Assembly (NCBI RefSeq): GCF_000411255.1
Contig: NZ_KE150413.1
Coordinates: 2,084,580 to 2,148,579 of the forward strand
Reading direction: 5' to 3'
DNA from: Paenibacillus sp. HGH0039
Lineage (GTDB): Bacteria > Bacillota > Bacilli > Paenibacillales > NBRC-103111
Length of the DNA stretch: 64,000 bases
Made by a program: the position numbers and the translations under genes. Within the stretch, counting starts at the first letter, position 1; each line of letters begins with the position of its first letter. The notes under the pieces are model-generated. The model was not told the origin of the DNA. It made no database searches and saw only the letters and a program-made list of their open reading frames with translations. This document shows positions 17,753 to 24,525 of the stretch, piece after piece.

Positions 17753-17786
17753 TAAAATACGGGATAAACGAAAGGATGCGAGTATC

Positions 17787-17993
17787 ATGACCGCCCTTCA
17801 TCTTGTAAACGCAGCACCCGCACACTGTCAGGCATGCGGCGCCCGGCTTCAGACACACCCCGAGGGTTATAAGGATTTGTGCTTCGACTGTGTGCAGACC
17901 TGGCAAACCGCCAAGGCGCAAAAAGCAGGCGAAACCGGACTTCCTCTTCCTCTGGAAGCGGAATGCGGCTTGATCGAGCAGTACTGGCTCTAA
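17787..17993 (+). CDS. Small zinc-ribbon protein 2, 68 aa
   Basis: A 68-residue protein with CxxC pairs at 14/17 (CQAC) and 32/35 (CFDC). The spacing is nearly the same as in the 56-residue protein just upstream, so the two are probably distant paralogues. The C-terminal third is amphipathic (AECGLIEQYWL). The ATG at 17787 follows AAAGGA at about 10 bases. It lies between an FNR/Rex-type box and the doxX gene 59 bases downstream, so it is probably co-transcribed with DoxX. Confidence 0.7.
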   Translation: MTALHLVNAAPAHCQACGARLQTHPEGYKDLCFDCVQTWQTAKAQKAGETGLPLPLEAECGLIEQYWL

Positions 17994-18052
17994 ATAAAGG
18001 AAACACACTCAACATCCAATACAGAATACGCAGCTTGAAAGGGGAAATTCAT

Positions 18053-18592
18053 ATGTTTAACTGGTTAAGAACGAACGTTTATGCGGCAGGTCTGATGCTG
18101 ATCCTCCGCTTCTATCTCGGATACGCATGGATTACGGGAGGATGGCACAAGCTGACAGGCGGGTTTGACGCCACGGGCTTCCTGAAAGGCGCGGTAGCGA
18201 AGCCGATTGTCGATAAAGCGACCAATGAGCTGGTCTATCCGACCTTCACCGCATTCCTGGAAAACTTTGCACTGCCGAACGCCAAACTGTTTAACGTACT
18301 GATTCCGCTCGGAGAGTTTCTGGTAGGACTGGGTCTTGTCCTCGGCGCACTGACAACGGCGGCAGCATTCTTCGGGGTTCTGATGAACTTCATGTTCCTC
18401 TTCGCAGGTACCGTAAGCACTAACCCTTGGATGATCCTGCTCGGTGTTATCGTCATCGCCGCCGGAGCCAACGCCGGCAAGTTCGGAGCCGACTACTACA
18501 TCCTTCCTTACCTCCGCAAGCTCCTTCGCCATCGCGGAGATCACGGCGCAAACCCTACCCTTGGAGGAGGCAAGACACGCGCCCATATCTGA
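18053..18592 (+). CDS. DoxX family membrane protein
   Basis: A 179-residue protein with four membrane segments. The first has RFYLGYAWITGGWHKLTGGFD, the typical DoxX start, and FNVLIPLGEFLVGLGLVLGALTTAAAFFGVLMNFMFLFAGT is the conserved central pair. The last helix precedes a basic tail. DoxX proteins are linked to thiosulfate:quinone oxidoreductase, respiratory or oxidative-stress functions; the role here is unknown. The ATG at 18053 follows AAAGGGG. It appears to be the last gene of the FNR-box operon, closed by the terminator at 18614. Confidence 0.82.
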   Translation: MFNWLRTNVYAAGLMLILRFYLGYAWITGGWHKLTGGFDATGFLKGAVAKPIVDKATNELVYPTFTAFLENFALPNAKLFNVLIPLGEFLVGLGLVLGALTTAAAFFGVLMNFMFLFAGTVSTNPWMILLGVIVIAAGANAGKFGADYYILPYLRKLLRHRGDHGANPTLGGGKTRAHI

Positions 18593-18613
18593 TCGGACTA
18601 TAAAACGCTCTTC

Positions 18614-18646
18614 AAAAAAAGCCCCGGGTATCCGGAGCTTTTTTTT
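18614..18646 (+). terminator. Terminator of the doxX operon
   Basis: A-run, AGC-CCGG and CCGG-GCT stem with a GTAT loop, then eight T. Confidence 0.8.
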
Positions 18647-18736
18647 GTTTAACGGAGAAAGAATGAGCTTGAATCAGCTTGAAGAAGCAACACTCAAATG
18701 AATAGGGTTACATGGCATAGAATGGCAGCGGGCTGT

Positions 18737-18830
18737 CCTCCGGGGTTGTTTACAGGCCCGATTCGCGGGAGTAACATACTCTCATGGTCCGTCAGATCGG
18801 GCTTCGGACACCATGTCCGGACCCCGGAGG
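18737..18830 (+). repeat. Long inverted repeat upstream of the riboswitch
   Basis: CCTCCGGGGT (18737-18746) is the exact reverse complement of ACCCCGGAGG (18821-18830). Inside are two more complementary pairs: GCCCGAT with ATCGGGC (18756/18796) and CATGG-TCCG with CGGA-CACCATG (18783/18805). The block could fold as a multi-helix RNA just before the c-di-AMP riboswitch. Its role is unknown. Confidence 0.45.
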
Positions 18831-18852
18831 CGGCCATACCATCATCTTCATC

Positions 18853-18975
18853 TGCGCGCTTAATTCTCGTAAGAGAAGCGGGGGACCCACGAACTGGGGT
18901 GAATCGGAATGTTTTTTTCCGTAGGGGCCTCTCAAATCCGAACCCGGCAGCTAACCTCGCAAGCGTCATTGGGAG
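18853..18975 (+). promoter_or_regulatory. c-di-AMP (ydaO/yuaA-type) riboswitch
   Basis: The sequence matches the ydaO aptamer in order: GCTTAATTC, GCGGGGGACCC, GGGGTGAATC, TAGGGGCCTCTCAAATCC, GAACCCGGCAGCTAACC and TCGCAAGCGT. CGCTT (18857) pairs with AAGCG (18961) as P1. In known cases c-di-AMP binding turns expression off. The aptamer ends right at the ribosome binding site of the gene at 18983, with no separate terminator, so control may act on translation. The usual targets are K+ transport and wall-hydrolase genes; here the target is an enolase-superfamily remnant, which is unexpected. Confidence 0.88.
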
Positions 18976-18982
18976 AAAAGGA

Positions 18983-19858
18983 GTGGAAAAGGAAGAAATG
19001 GACCGACGAATTATCCGGATTGAATTGTTTGAATTCGATGTACCCTGCTGTTACCATCATGCCAAAGGAAAGCTCGAGAACTGCAGGTACGGGCTGCTCA
19101 AACTCACGGACGAGGGCGGAGAGACAGGCTGGGGAGAATGTTTGATGTCTGTGAACGAGAAGGTTTTCGATCTTGTGAATTGGGCCCGGTTTCTGTACCG
19201 CCTTCAAAAAAGCACGCTGGCTCAAGCGCTTGACACTGTCCGCTTGTACCGCGTTCTCTGGGGGAATGTGAAGGCGGATCTGGTGGAAATGGCCTTGTAC
19301 GATCTGAAGGCCCGATCGCAGGGCAAACCGTTCGTGGACGTTCTCGGAAGCTTCAGCGGCTTCAGTGGCTTCAGCAGCTTCGGAAGCGCCGGACGTTCCG
19401 GAAACGGCTCCTTCCGCCTGGAAACGGCTGCTGCCCGGAGTGACGGCGGCACTTGGCCGGACACGGAATCGCACGTTTCTTCTCGCGTCTGGCAGGCTGC
19501 GGGCTTCGGCCACGCTGTGGCGGACCGCGAGTTTCCGGTAAGCGGGCGCTTCCAAGCCGAGCGGGAACTACACCCCGGCTGCTGCGGCTCTCTGCTGGAT
19601 GATTTGCGCAACGCGTGCATGCTCCGGCAGGAAGGAATGGCGCTGGCGATGCATAAAGATTATTTGATTGGTCCGGCCTGCTGCCTATGGGAGCATACCG
19701 CTGCAGTGCTGGGAGCCAACTGGCTGGAAGAGGGCAGCAGCCCCGAACCGGCGCGCCTTGCCCCGTTGCAGGCTTGCGAGCGTATAGCCGGCACCGGATT
19801 TCAGCTGGATCAGCCGGTGCTTTTTGAAGAATCCCGCGCTTATTTTGTCGTTTTATAG
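18983..19858 (+). CDS. Enolase-superfamily (mandelate racemase/muconate lactonizing-like) protein lacking its barrel core
   Basis: A 291-residue protein. The first ~110 residues (RIIRIELFEFDVP, GLLKLTDEGGETGWGEC, VEMALYDLKARSQGKPFVDVLG) match the N-terminal capping domain of the enolase superfamily. The C-terminal ~80 residues (LDDLRNACMLRQEGMALAMHKD, IGPACCLWEHTAAVLGANWLEEG) look like the last barrel strand and cap. The metal-binding and catalytic lysine section between them is missing, replaced by a low-complexity stretch (FSGFSGFSSFGS) and unrelated sequence. It is likely catalytically dead or a rearranged pseudogene. GTG at 18983 has GGGAG seven bases upstream; ATG at 18998 is an alternative. 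It sits directly under the riboswitch. Confidence 0.6.
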   Translation: MEKEEMDRRIIRIELFEFDVPCCYHHAKGKLENCRYGLLKLTDEGGETGWGECLMSVNEKVFDLVNWARFLYRLQKSTLAQALDTVRLYRVLWGNVKADLVEMALYDLKARSQGKPFVDVLGSFSGFSGFSSFGSAGRSGNGSFRLETAAARSDGGTWPDTESHVSSRVWQAAGFGHAVADREFPVSGRFQAERELHPGCCGSLLDDLRNACMLRQEGMALAMHKDYLIGPACCLWEHTAAVLGANWLEEGSSPEPARLAPLQACERIAGTGFQLDQPVLFEESRAYFVVL

Positions 19859-19868
19859 GACGGAACGT

Positions 19869-19897
19869 TTGCTTTTGGGGGGGAGTTCGCCTACAAT
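19869..19897 (+). promoter_or_regulatory. SigA-type promoter of ldh
   Basis: TTGCTT at 19869 and TACAAT at 19892 are separated by 17 bases, 34 bases before the ldh start. No Rex box was seen here. Confidence 0.65.
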
Positions 19898-19930
19898 AAT
19901 ACCAGAATTCCCCTGAAAGGAGAGGTTCTT

Positions 19931-20884
19931 GTGTCTACTAACGAATTGAACAACCGGGAAACATCTAAAAAATCACGTATCGTTGTCATCGGAACCGGTG
20001 CCGTAGGTTCCACTACGGCGTACACCCTGCTGCTCAGAGAGCGGATGTCCGAGCTTGTCCTCATCGATTATAATCACGCGAAAGCGAACGGGGACGCACT
20101 GGATATGAACCACGGCCTGCCGTTTACGGGCAGGGTAAAAGTATGGGCAGGGGACTATTCCGACTGTGAAGGCGCCGATATTATCATTATTTGTGCGGGC
20201 GTCGCGCAAAAGCAAGGGGAGACCCGTCTCGATCTGCTCAAGCGCAACGTCGACATTTTTAACGGCATCGTCGAGAATGTGACGAAGTACAACCAGACAG
20301 GCATTATTCTGGTGGCGACCAACCCGGTTGATATCATGTCTTATTTTACATGGAAAAAGTCCGAATGGCCCGTTAACCGTGTCATCGGCTCGGGAACTTT
20401 GCTGGACAGCGCGCGTTTCCGCTATTTGATCGGCGAGAAGCTTCAAGTGGACCCGCGCAGCATTCACGCGGCGATTATCGGGGAACACGGAGACTCGGAA
20501 GTGCCTTTGTGGAGCTTGGCTAATTTTGCCGGACTGCCTCTCGAGCTGAATCAAGAGGATAAGGACGAAATTTTCCAAAATACGCGGGACGCGGCTTACC
20601 AGATTATTGAGGCGAAGGGATCGACGTATTACGCGATCGCTTTGGCGCTTGACCGGATCTGTACGGCGATTCTGCGCGATGAAGGCGCGGTGCTGAACGT
20701 TTCGACGTTTGTTTCCAATTATCACGGGTTGTCCGACGTTTATCTCGGGGTTCCGTGCATTGTGGACCGTACGGGCGTGCGGGAGGTTATCACGCTGCCC
20801 TTAAGTGAAGAGGAAGAGAACAATCTGCGCAAATCGGGAGCCAAGATCCGGGAAATGATCGATTCGATTTCGGAACGCCTGTAA
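19931..20884 (+). CDS. ldh: L-lactate dehydrogenase
   Basis: A 317-residue NAD-dependent L-lactate dehydrogenase interconverting pyruvate and lactate in the cytosol. It has the Rossmann motif GTGAVGST (about 21-28), Asp in LIDYN for NAD, VATNPVDIMSY, and the catalytic His in GEHGDSEV near residue 185. Residues GETRLDLLKRN include the mobile-loop region; the Gln just before this loop (AQKQGETR) is the LDH substrate-specificity signature, malate dehydrogenases having Arg. It starts with GTG at 19931 after AAAGGAGAGG. It is monocistronic, with its own promoter and terminator. Confidence 0.92.
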   Translation: MSTNELNNRETSKKSRIVVIGTGAVGSTTAYTLLLRERMSELVLIDYNHAKANGDALDMNHGLPFTGRVKVWAGDYSDCEGADIIIICAGVAQKQGETRLDLLKRNVDIFNGIVENVTKYNQTGIILVATNPVDIMSYFTWKKSEWPVNRVIGSGTLLDSARFRYLIGEKLQVDPRSIHAAIIGEHGDSEVPLWSLANFAGLPLELNQEDKDEIFQNTRDAAYQIIEAKGSTYYAIALALDRICTAILRDEGAVLNVSTFVSNYHGLSDVYLGVPCIVDRTGVREVITLPLSEEEENNLRKSGAKIREMIDSISERL

Positions 20885-20928
20885 GCGGAGAGATATGAAC
20901 AAGTATAGAGCATGTGAATAAAACGTTG

Positions 20929-20958
20929 AAAAAGCGGCTGGAAATCAGCCGCTTTTTT
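20929..20958 (+). terminator. Terminator of ldh
   Basis: AAAAAGCGGCTG pairs with CAGCCGCTTTTTT around a GAAAT loop. Confidence 0.9.
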
Positions 20959-20997
20959 GTATGCTGTAAATGTTTTTTAAGGAGATGTACGATTTAA

Positions 20998-21036
20998 TTG
21001 ACAGGTTCACTTATGAATGCTTATAATTACTTATAA
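20998..21036 (+). promoter_or_regulatory. Promoter with three phased CTTATRA repeats (likely autoregulatory operator)
   Basis: TTGACA at 20998 and TATAAT at 21022 with an 18-base spacer form a good promoter. CTTATGA, CTTATAA and CTTATAA begin at 21010, 21020 and 21030, exactly 10 bases apart, covering spacer, -10 and start region. Direct repeats on one DNA face suit binding by the DeoR-family repressor encoded next; this is inference. Confidence 0.6.
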
Positions 21037-21078
21037 ACAATTATCGTTTTGCATGAATTCACTTAAGGGTGTGCCGAT

Positions 21079-21855
21079 ATGTTTCAGGAAGAACGAATCG
21101 AAGCGATTATGGAATACTTAAGGGAACATCAGCGGATGGACGTCAAGGAAATCTGCGACAGATTTGACGTGTCGCGGGACACCGCCCGCAGGGATCTCGT
21201 CCGGATGGATGAGCTCGGGCTCATTGTAAGGACCCGCGGAGGCGCTATGCTGCCGACCCTTAACCGCGCGGTGACCGCTTATAAGGACCGGATGCAGAGG
21301 GCTCCGGACGAGAAGAGGCAGATCGGCCGGGAAGCCGCCAAGTTGATCCGCGACGGGCATTACCTGTTTCTGGACACATCCACGACGGTTGCGACGGTCG
21401 CCGAGCACATTCGGACGACAGGCAACGTGGTCGTGACGAATTCCATCGATATTGCGGCGAAACTGGCGGACAATAAAAGCTTGAAGGTGCATATGCTCGG
21501 CGGGCAGCTTGAGCTGGAGCACCGGTTTCTGTTCGGAGCGACCGCTCTGGCGCAGCTGGCGGATTATTACGTCGATACCCTCTTTCTCGGCGCCTGCGGA
21601 ATCAGTCCGGACGGATTGTCTTATCCGCATGAAGAGGACGGCTCCATCAAACGCGAAATGATCCGCAGAGCCGACCGTGTCGTCGTTTTGGCGGACCATA
21701 CGAAGTTCGGCAAGCAGTTGTTTTATAAAGTTGCGGGTTTGGACGATCTGGATGTGATCGTGACGGACCGGGAACCGGAAGAAAGTATGCTCCGCTTGCT
21801 GGAAAGGCATGATGTGGAGCTGCTCATCGTAGAGGGGGACAATCAGCATGATTAA
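21079..21855 (+). CDS. DeoR/GlpR-family transcriptional repressor (GlcR-like)
   Basis: A 258-residue regulator with an N-terminal winged helix (MDVKEICDRFDVSRDTARRDLVRMDELGLIVRTRGG, residues about 18-55, containing the DeoR signature) and a C-terminal phosphosugar-sensing domain (DTSTTVATVAEHI, TNSIDIAAKL, GACGISPDGLSYPHEEDGSIKREMI). Such repressors respond to phosphorylated sugars. The gene overlaps the following HAD phosphatase by 8 bases, the same arrangement as B. subtilis glcR-ywpJ, which suggests a GlcR orthologue involved in phosphosugar homeostasis. Autoregulation is suggested by the phased repeats over its promoter. Confidence 0.82.
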   Translation: MFQEERIEAIMEYLREHQRMDVKEICDRFDVSRDTARRDLVRMDELGLIVRTRGGAMLPTLNRAVTAYKDRMQRAPDEKRQIGREAAKLIRDGHYLFLDTSTTVATVAEHIRTTGNVVVTNSIDIAAKLADNKSLKVHMLGGQLELEHRFLFGATALAQLADYYVDTLFLGACGISPDGLSYPHEEDGSIKREMIRRADRVVVLADHTKFGKQLFYKVAGLDDLDVIVTDREPEESMLRLLERHDVELLIVEGDNQHD

Positions 21856-22678
21856 ATTAATCGTAACGGATTTGGACGGTACACTCATGAATGCCGATCT
21901 GGAAGTTGCGGAAGCGGATGCCCGTATGCTGCGGGAGGCGGCCGGACAGGGCGTGCAGATCTGCATCGCATCGGGCCGGCTGTATCCCGATATCCGGAAG
22001 ATTATGAACCGTGTCGGGGTCGAGGCATACGGCATCAGCCAGAACGGCTCCGCGGTTTACACCCGAGAAGGAGAGCAGCTGGATGCCTCGCATTTCCCGG
22101 CGGACCGCGCGTCCGACTTGTTCGAGATTGTCTCGAAACGGGAAATGGTATTCTTCGTCTGCTGCTCGGACGAAACGATCCGCCTTCATAAAAGTACGGA
22201 CGCTTCCCGGCCTTATGAAGAGCGTCAGCTCAGCCCCGTCCATCATCAGGCCGATATCGGCCGGGAGATCCGCTCGGGGCAGGTAAAGCCCTGCAAGTTC
22301 TCCCTGTTCGGCGAAATGGAGAAGCTTCTGTCTTTTCGCGAGGAACTGATGGAAAAATATGCGGGAAGCGTGGAAGCCGTCATTTCCGATCATGACTGTA
22401 TGGACCTGATGCCGGCGGGGATTTCCAAAGGGACGGGTCTGGCCCGGCTGCTTAAAGAGCTGGGGCTGAAGCATGACGAGGCCGCCTGCGTCGGCGATTC
22501 CTATAACGATCTGCCGATGTTCGCCCTGACGCCTCACAGCTTCGCGATGATGAAAAGCCGGGATGAGGTAAAGGCGGGAGCGGGTCATACGACTTCGTCG
22601 GTGGCGGAAGCGGTGACGGCCGTTCTGGAGCACAACCGCAGCCGCCGCGGCAATGAGGCGGCGGAAGCGCAGGTCTGA
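21848..22678 (+). CDS. Cof-type HAD-IIB family phosphatase (YwpJ-like)
   Basis: A 276-residue haloacid-dehalogenase-fold hydrolase. Motif I is DLDGTL (residues 8-13, nucleophile Asp8), motif II is CIASGR (about 38-43), motif III Lys lies in the SKGTGL region and motif IV is GDSYNDLPMF. The large C2-type cap domain marks the Cof/YwpJ subfamily, which dephosphorylates sugar phosphates and FMN-like compounds. It is translationally coupled to the DeoR-type repressor (ATG inside the repressor's last codons), so the phosphatase probably drains the phosphosugar sensed by that repressor. The stop codon lies inside the following hairpin. Confidence 0.87.
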   Translation: MIKLIVTDLDGTLMNADLEVAEADARMLREAAGQGVQICIASGRLYPDIRKIMNRVGVEAYGISQNGSAVYTREGEQLDASHFPADRASDLFEIVSKREMVFFVCCSDETIRLHKSTDASRPYEERQLSPVHHQADIGREIRSGQVKPCKFSLFGEMEKLLSFREELMEKYAGSVEAVISDHDCMDLMPAGISKGTGLARLLKELGLKHDEAACVGDSYNDLPMFALTPHSFAMMKSRDEVKAGAGHTTSSVAEAVTAVLEHNRSRRGNEAAEAQV

Positions 22679-22699
22679 CGACCGGGCTGCCGGTCGTCA
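22676..22699 (+). terminator. Hairpin terminator of the repressor-phosphatase operon
   Basis: TGACGACCGG/CCGGTCGTCA is a perfect 10-bp stem with GCTG loop that includes the stop codon. The following T-run is short (GAAGTTT). Confidence 0.65.
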
Positions 22700-22775
22700 G
22701 AAGTTTCCCGGCTTTCGAAGCCAGCCCCGTCCGTACCTGCAGCGGCAGGACAGCCGGCGGTGTTCGTCAGCCGGA

Positions 22776-22850
22776 GCGGACCCGGCAGGAGCGTAATCCA
22801 CCGCGGAAAGGAAGCTTTCCGGAGCGGGAGCGTGATCCTGCCGGGTCCGC
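22776..22850 (+). repeat. 15-bp perfect stem with inner hairpin
   Basis: GCGGACCCGGCAGGA (22776-22790) is exactly complementary to 22836-22850. The loop contains a second stem (GGAAAG/CTTTCC, 22805-22820). AGGCTTTTTG follows, so it could be a terminator for a short transcript or a structured RNA end. No coding frame is involved. Confidence 0.5.
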
Positions 22851-22948
22851 AGGCTTTTTGCGGGAGTGGTGCCGCCCGTGCAGGCTTACCCGGCGCGCAG
22901 TACCCTGTGCCCCGGTGTGGCACGATGACGGCCAACGATAACAACGCG

Positions 22949-22982
22949 AAAGGCCCGTCCGGGATATCCGGACGGGCCTTTT
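22949..22982. terminator. Strong hairpin terminator
   Basis: AAAGGCCCGTCCGG pairs with CCGGACGGGCCTTT around GATAT. It has an A-run and T-run symmetry and could act on both strands. Confidence 0.75.
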
Positions 22983-23124
22983 AACGATGCGGAGCCCCGC
23001 ACGCCGGACTCCTTTGAATATTCGGCTGCCGCAATCAGGCACCAATCTGCTGTTCCGCCCATATCCTGATATCAATTCCCGTTATTCATTCCATAAGAAT
23101 ACCTGATATACAGGAGGATGCGGC

Positions 23125-23616
23125 ATGAATCTGCTTCAATCGATTGAACAATCGTTCGGCGGGTTAAAAAAACCGACGATGAACGAGCTGAGGGCCGGGC
23201 TGGAAGCCTTGTCTCTGACGAGAGACAAAATCGCCCCGCACGTTACCGAGCCGGAGCGGCTGGCCTACGGCCGGCATGTGCTGCTGCGGACTGCCGATGT
23301 GGAGGTCGTCGTGATCCATCTGCCGGGGCACAGCAAAACGGCTATTCACGATCACGGGTCTTCGATCGGCTGCGCCCGCGTTATTGAAGGCGAGATGCTC
23401 AATGTGTGGTACGAACTGGACCGGGGCGGTTATCCCGAGCCTTTTATGGCGGCTCCCGTCGCCGGCGGGGAGTGTATGTATGCACCACGCGGGCAAATTC
23501 ACGAAATGCGCAACGAGCATGAGCAGCGGATTGTAAGCCTCCACGTGTATTCGCCTCCCTTAACAGGGACTAAAGCGTACTTGCCCTACCGCGAGGTGCT
23601 CGATTTCGTGATCTGA
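23125..23616 (+). CDS. Cysteine dioxygenase family protein
   Basis: A 163-residue cupin of the bacterial cysteine dioxygenase family, which adds O2 to the thiol of cysteine or a related thiol to give a sulfinate, using a mononuclear Fe(II). The cupin motif has two metal-binding histidines in AIHDHG (about 75-77), followed by GCARVIEGEM, and the third His in GQIHEM near residue 125. The length matches bacterial CDO or mercaptopropionate dioxygenase; the exact thiol cannot be told. The ATG follows CAGGAGGA. It is monocistronic, with a terminator at 23703. Confidence 0.82.
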   Translation: MNLLQSIEQSFGGLKKPTMNELRAGLEALSLTRDKIAPHVTEPERLAYGRHVLLRTADVEVVVIHLPGHSKTAIHDHGSSIGCARVIEGEMLNVWYELDRGGYPEPFMAAPVAGGECMYAPRGQIHEMRNEHEQRIVSLHVYSPPLTGTKAYLPYREVLDFVI

Positions 23617-23702
23617 TGTTCACCCGTGATTCTGCACCCTGCCGGCCCGGCTGAATCCGAGGATAGGTGCGGCGTCTACGGCAGCGGTCGTGCAAAAAAA
23701 AC

Positions 23703-23730
23703 AAAAGCCCTGCTTCATCCAGGGCTTTTT
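23703..23730. terminator. Terminator between convergent genes
   Basis: AAAAGCCCTG pairs with CAGGGCTTTT, with T-run on the plus strand and on the minus strand. It serves the dioxygenase and the membrane protein ending at 23792. Confidence 0.85.
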
Positions 23731-23791
23731 GAGCTGCTTTCAAGCGGCCGGACGCCCGAGCCTTTATAACGACCACGCCGGGTACAAAACG

Positions 23792-24442
23792 CTACCCCGA
23801 AGCCGCGGTCTTTTTCGGCTTTTTGGGAAAAATCACATACGACAACGTAATGGCGGCGTCAACGGCCAGGATGAGACTCCATACTTTCAAAACGGATGCA
23901 GCAGTCTCGTGGTTCACGATTCCGGCCAGGGCCAGGCGGAGCGCCAGCGGACCCGAAGGTTCGGGAGGAAGCGATTCCGCAGGCAAAATTCCGTACATCA
24001 CGATCAGGACGGCCGTAACGGCGGCATAGAGAGCGAAATGAACGGAGAAGTTTTTCAGCTCGCGGCGTGTATGTGCGGCTCCCGTTAATTTAAGCTCCGC
24101 GGGAGGAAGTTCGTTTGCCGGTATTCCCCGCCATTTGGCCGTCTTTCTGGCGATAAAGGCATCCAACTTGCGCAGATCGTTCCGTCCGAAGAACAGCGCG
24201 TAAGCGAGAAAGATCAGGATCACCAGCTGAAAGGTCTCGAATTGTCCGGTCCGTCTGTAATCCAGGTAACCGATGGCCGCCATCCACAAGTCGCTCAGCA
24301 GGAAAAGCAGGATAAACAGCTTGCTTAGCTTCCGATAATTCCAGACGTAGCGAAGAAGGAGAAAGCACGCGATACTGACCCAGAAAATCGCTTCTCCTCC
24401 GATAAAGAACGCCCACTTGTACTGTAAAATAAAATCCAACAT
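23792..24442 (-). CDS. Hypothetical integral membrane protein, 216 aa
   Basis: I do not recognise the family with certainty. Five or six membrane helices are visible: about residues 8-30, 40-58, 70-86, 130-152, 178-205. A hydrophilic loop (RKTAKWRGIPANELPP) lies in the middle and a basic tail KKPKK at the end. There is no catalytic motif. The ATG at 24442 follows AGAGGTGAT. It lies 83 bases from the start of the divergently oriented region of the CDF gene on the same strand, so the two may be co-transcribed (CDF first). Confidence 0.6.
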   Translation of the reverse strand: MLDFILQYKWAFFIGGEAIFWVSIACFLLLRYVWNYRKLSKLFILLFLLSDLWMAAIGYLDYRRTGQFETFQLVILIFLAYALFFGRNDLRKLDAFIARKTAKWRGIPANELPPAELKLTGAAHTRRELKNFSVHFALYAAVTAVLIVMYGILPAESLPPEPSGPLALRLALAGIVNHETAASVLKVWSLILAVDAAITLSYVIFPKKPKKTAASG

Positions 24443-24525
24443 CCGACGATCACCTCTGCTTCATGTCTATGCTTGGAGAATAACACATGACGCAGCGTCA
24501 GGTTCAAGAGAAAATCGTCTACGCT

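Larger units (their letters stand above)
22679..23124. other. Intergenic region with several strong hairpins
   Basis: In addition to the terminator at its left end, this 446-base gap holds a large hairpin at 22776-22850 and a terminator at 22949-22982. No supported gene was seen. Near the right end, CCTGATAT occurs twice (about 23066 and 23101) before the cysteine dioxygenase gene. Confidence 0.5.

Noticed and set aside
19859-19930. Rex operator in front of ldh
   Set aside because: No TTGTGA-N6-TCACAA-like palindrome is present; only a plain promoter is seen.
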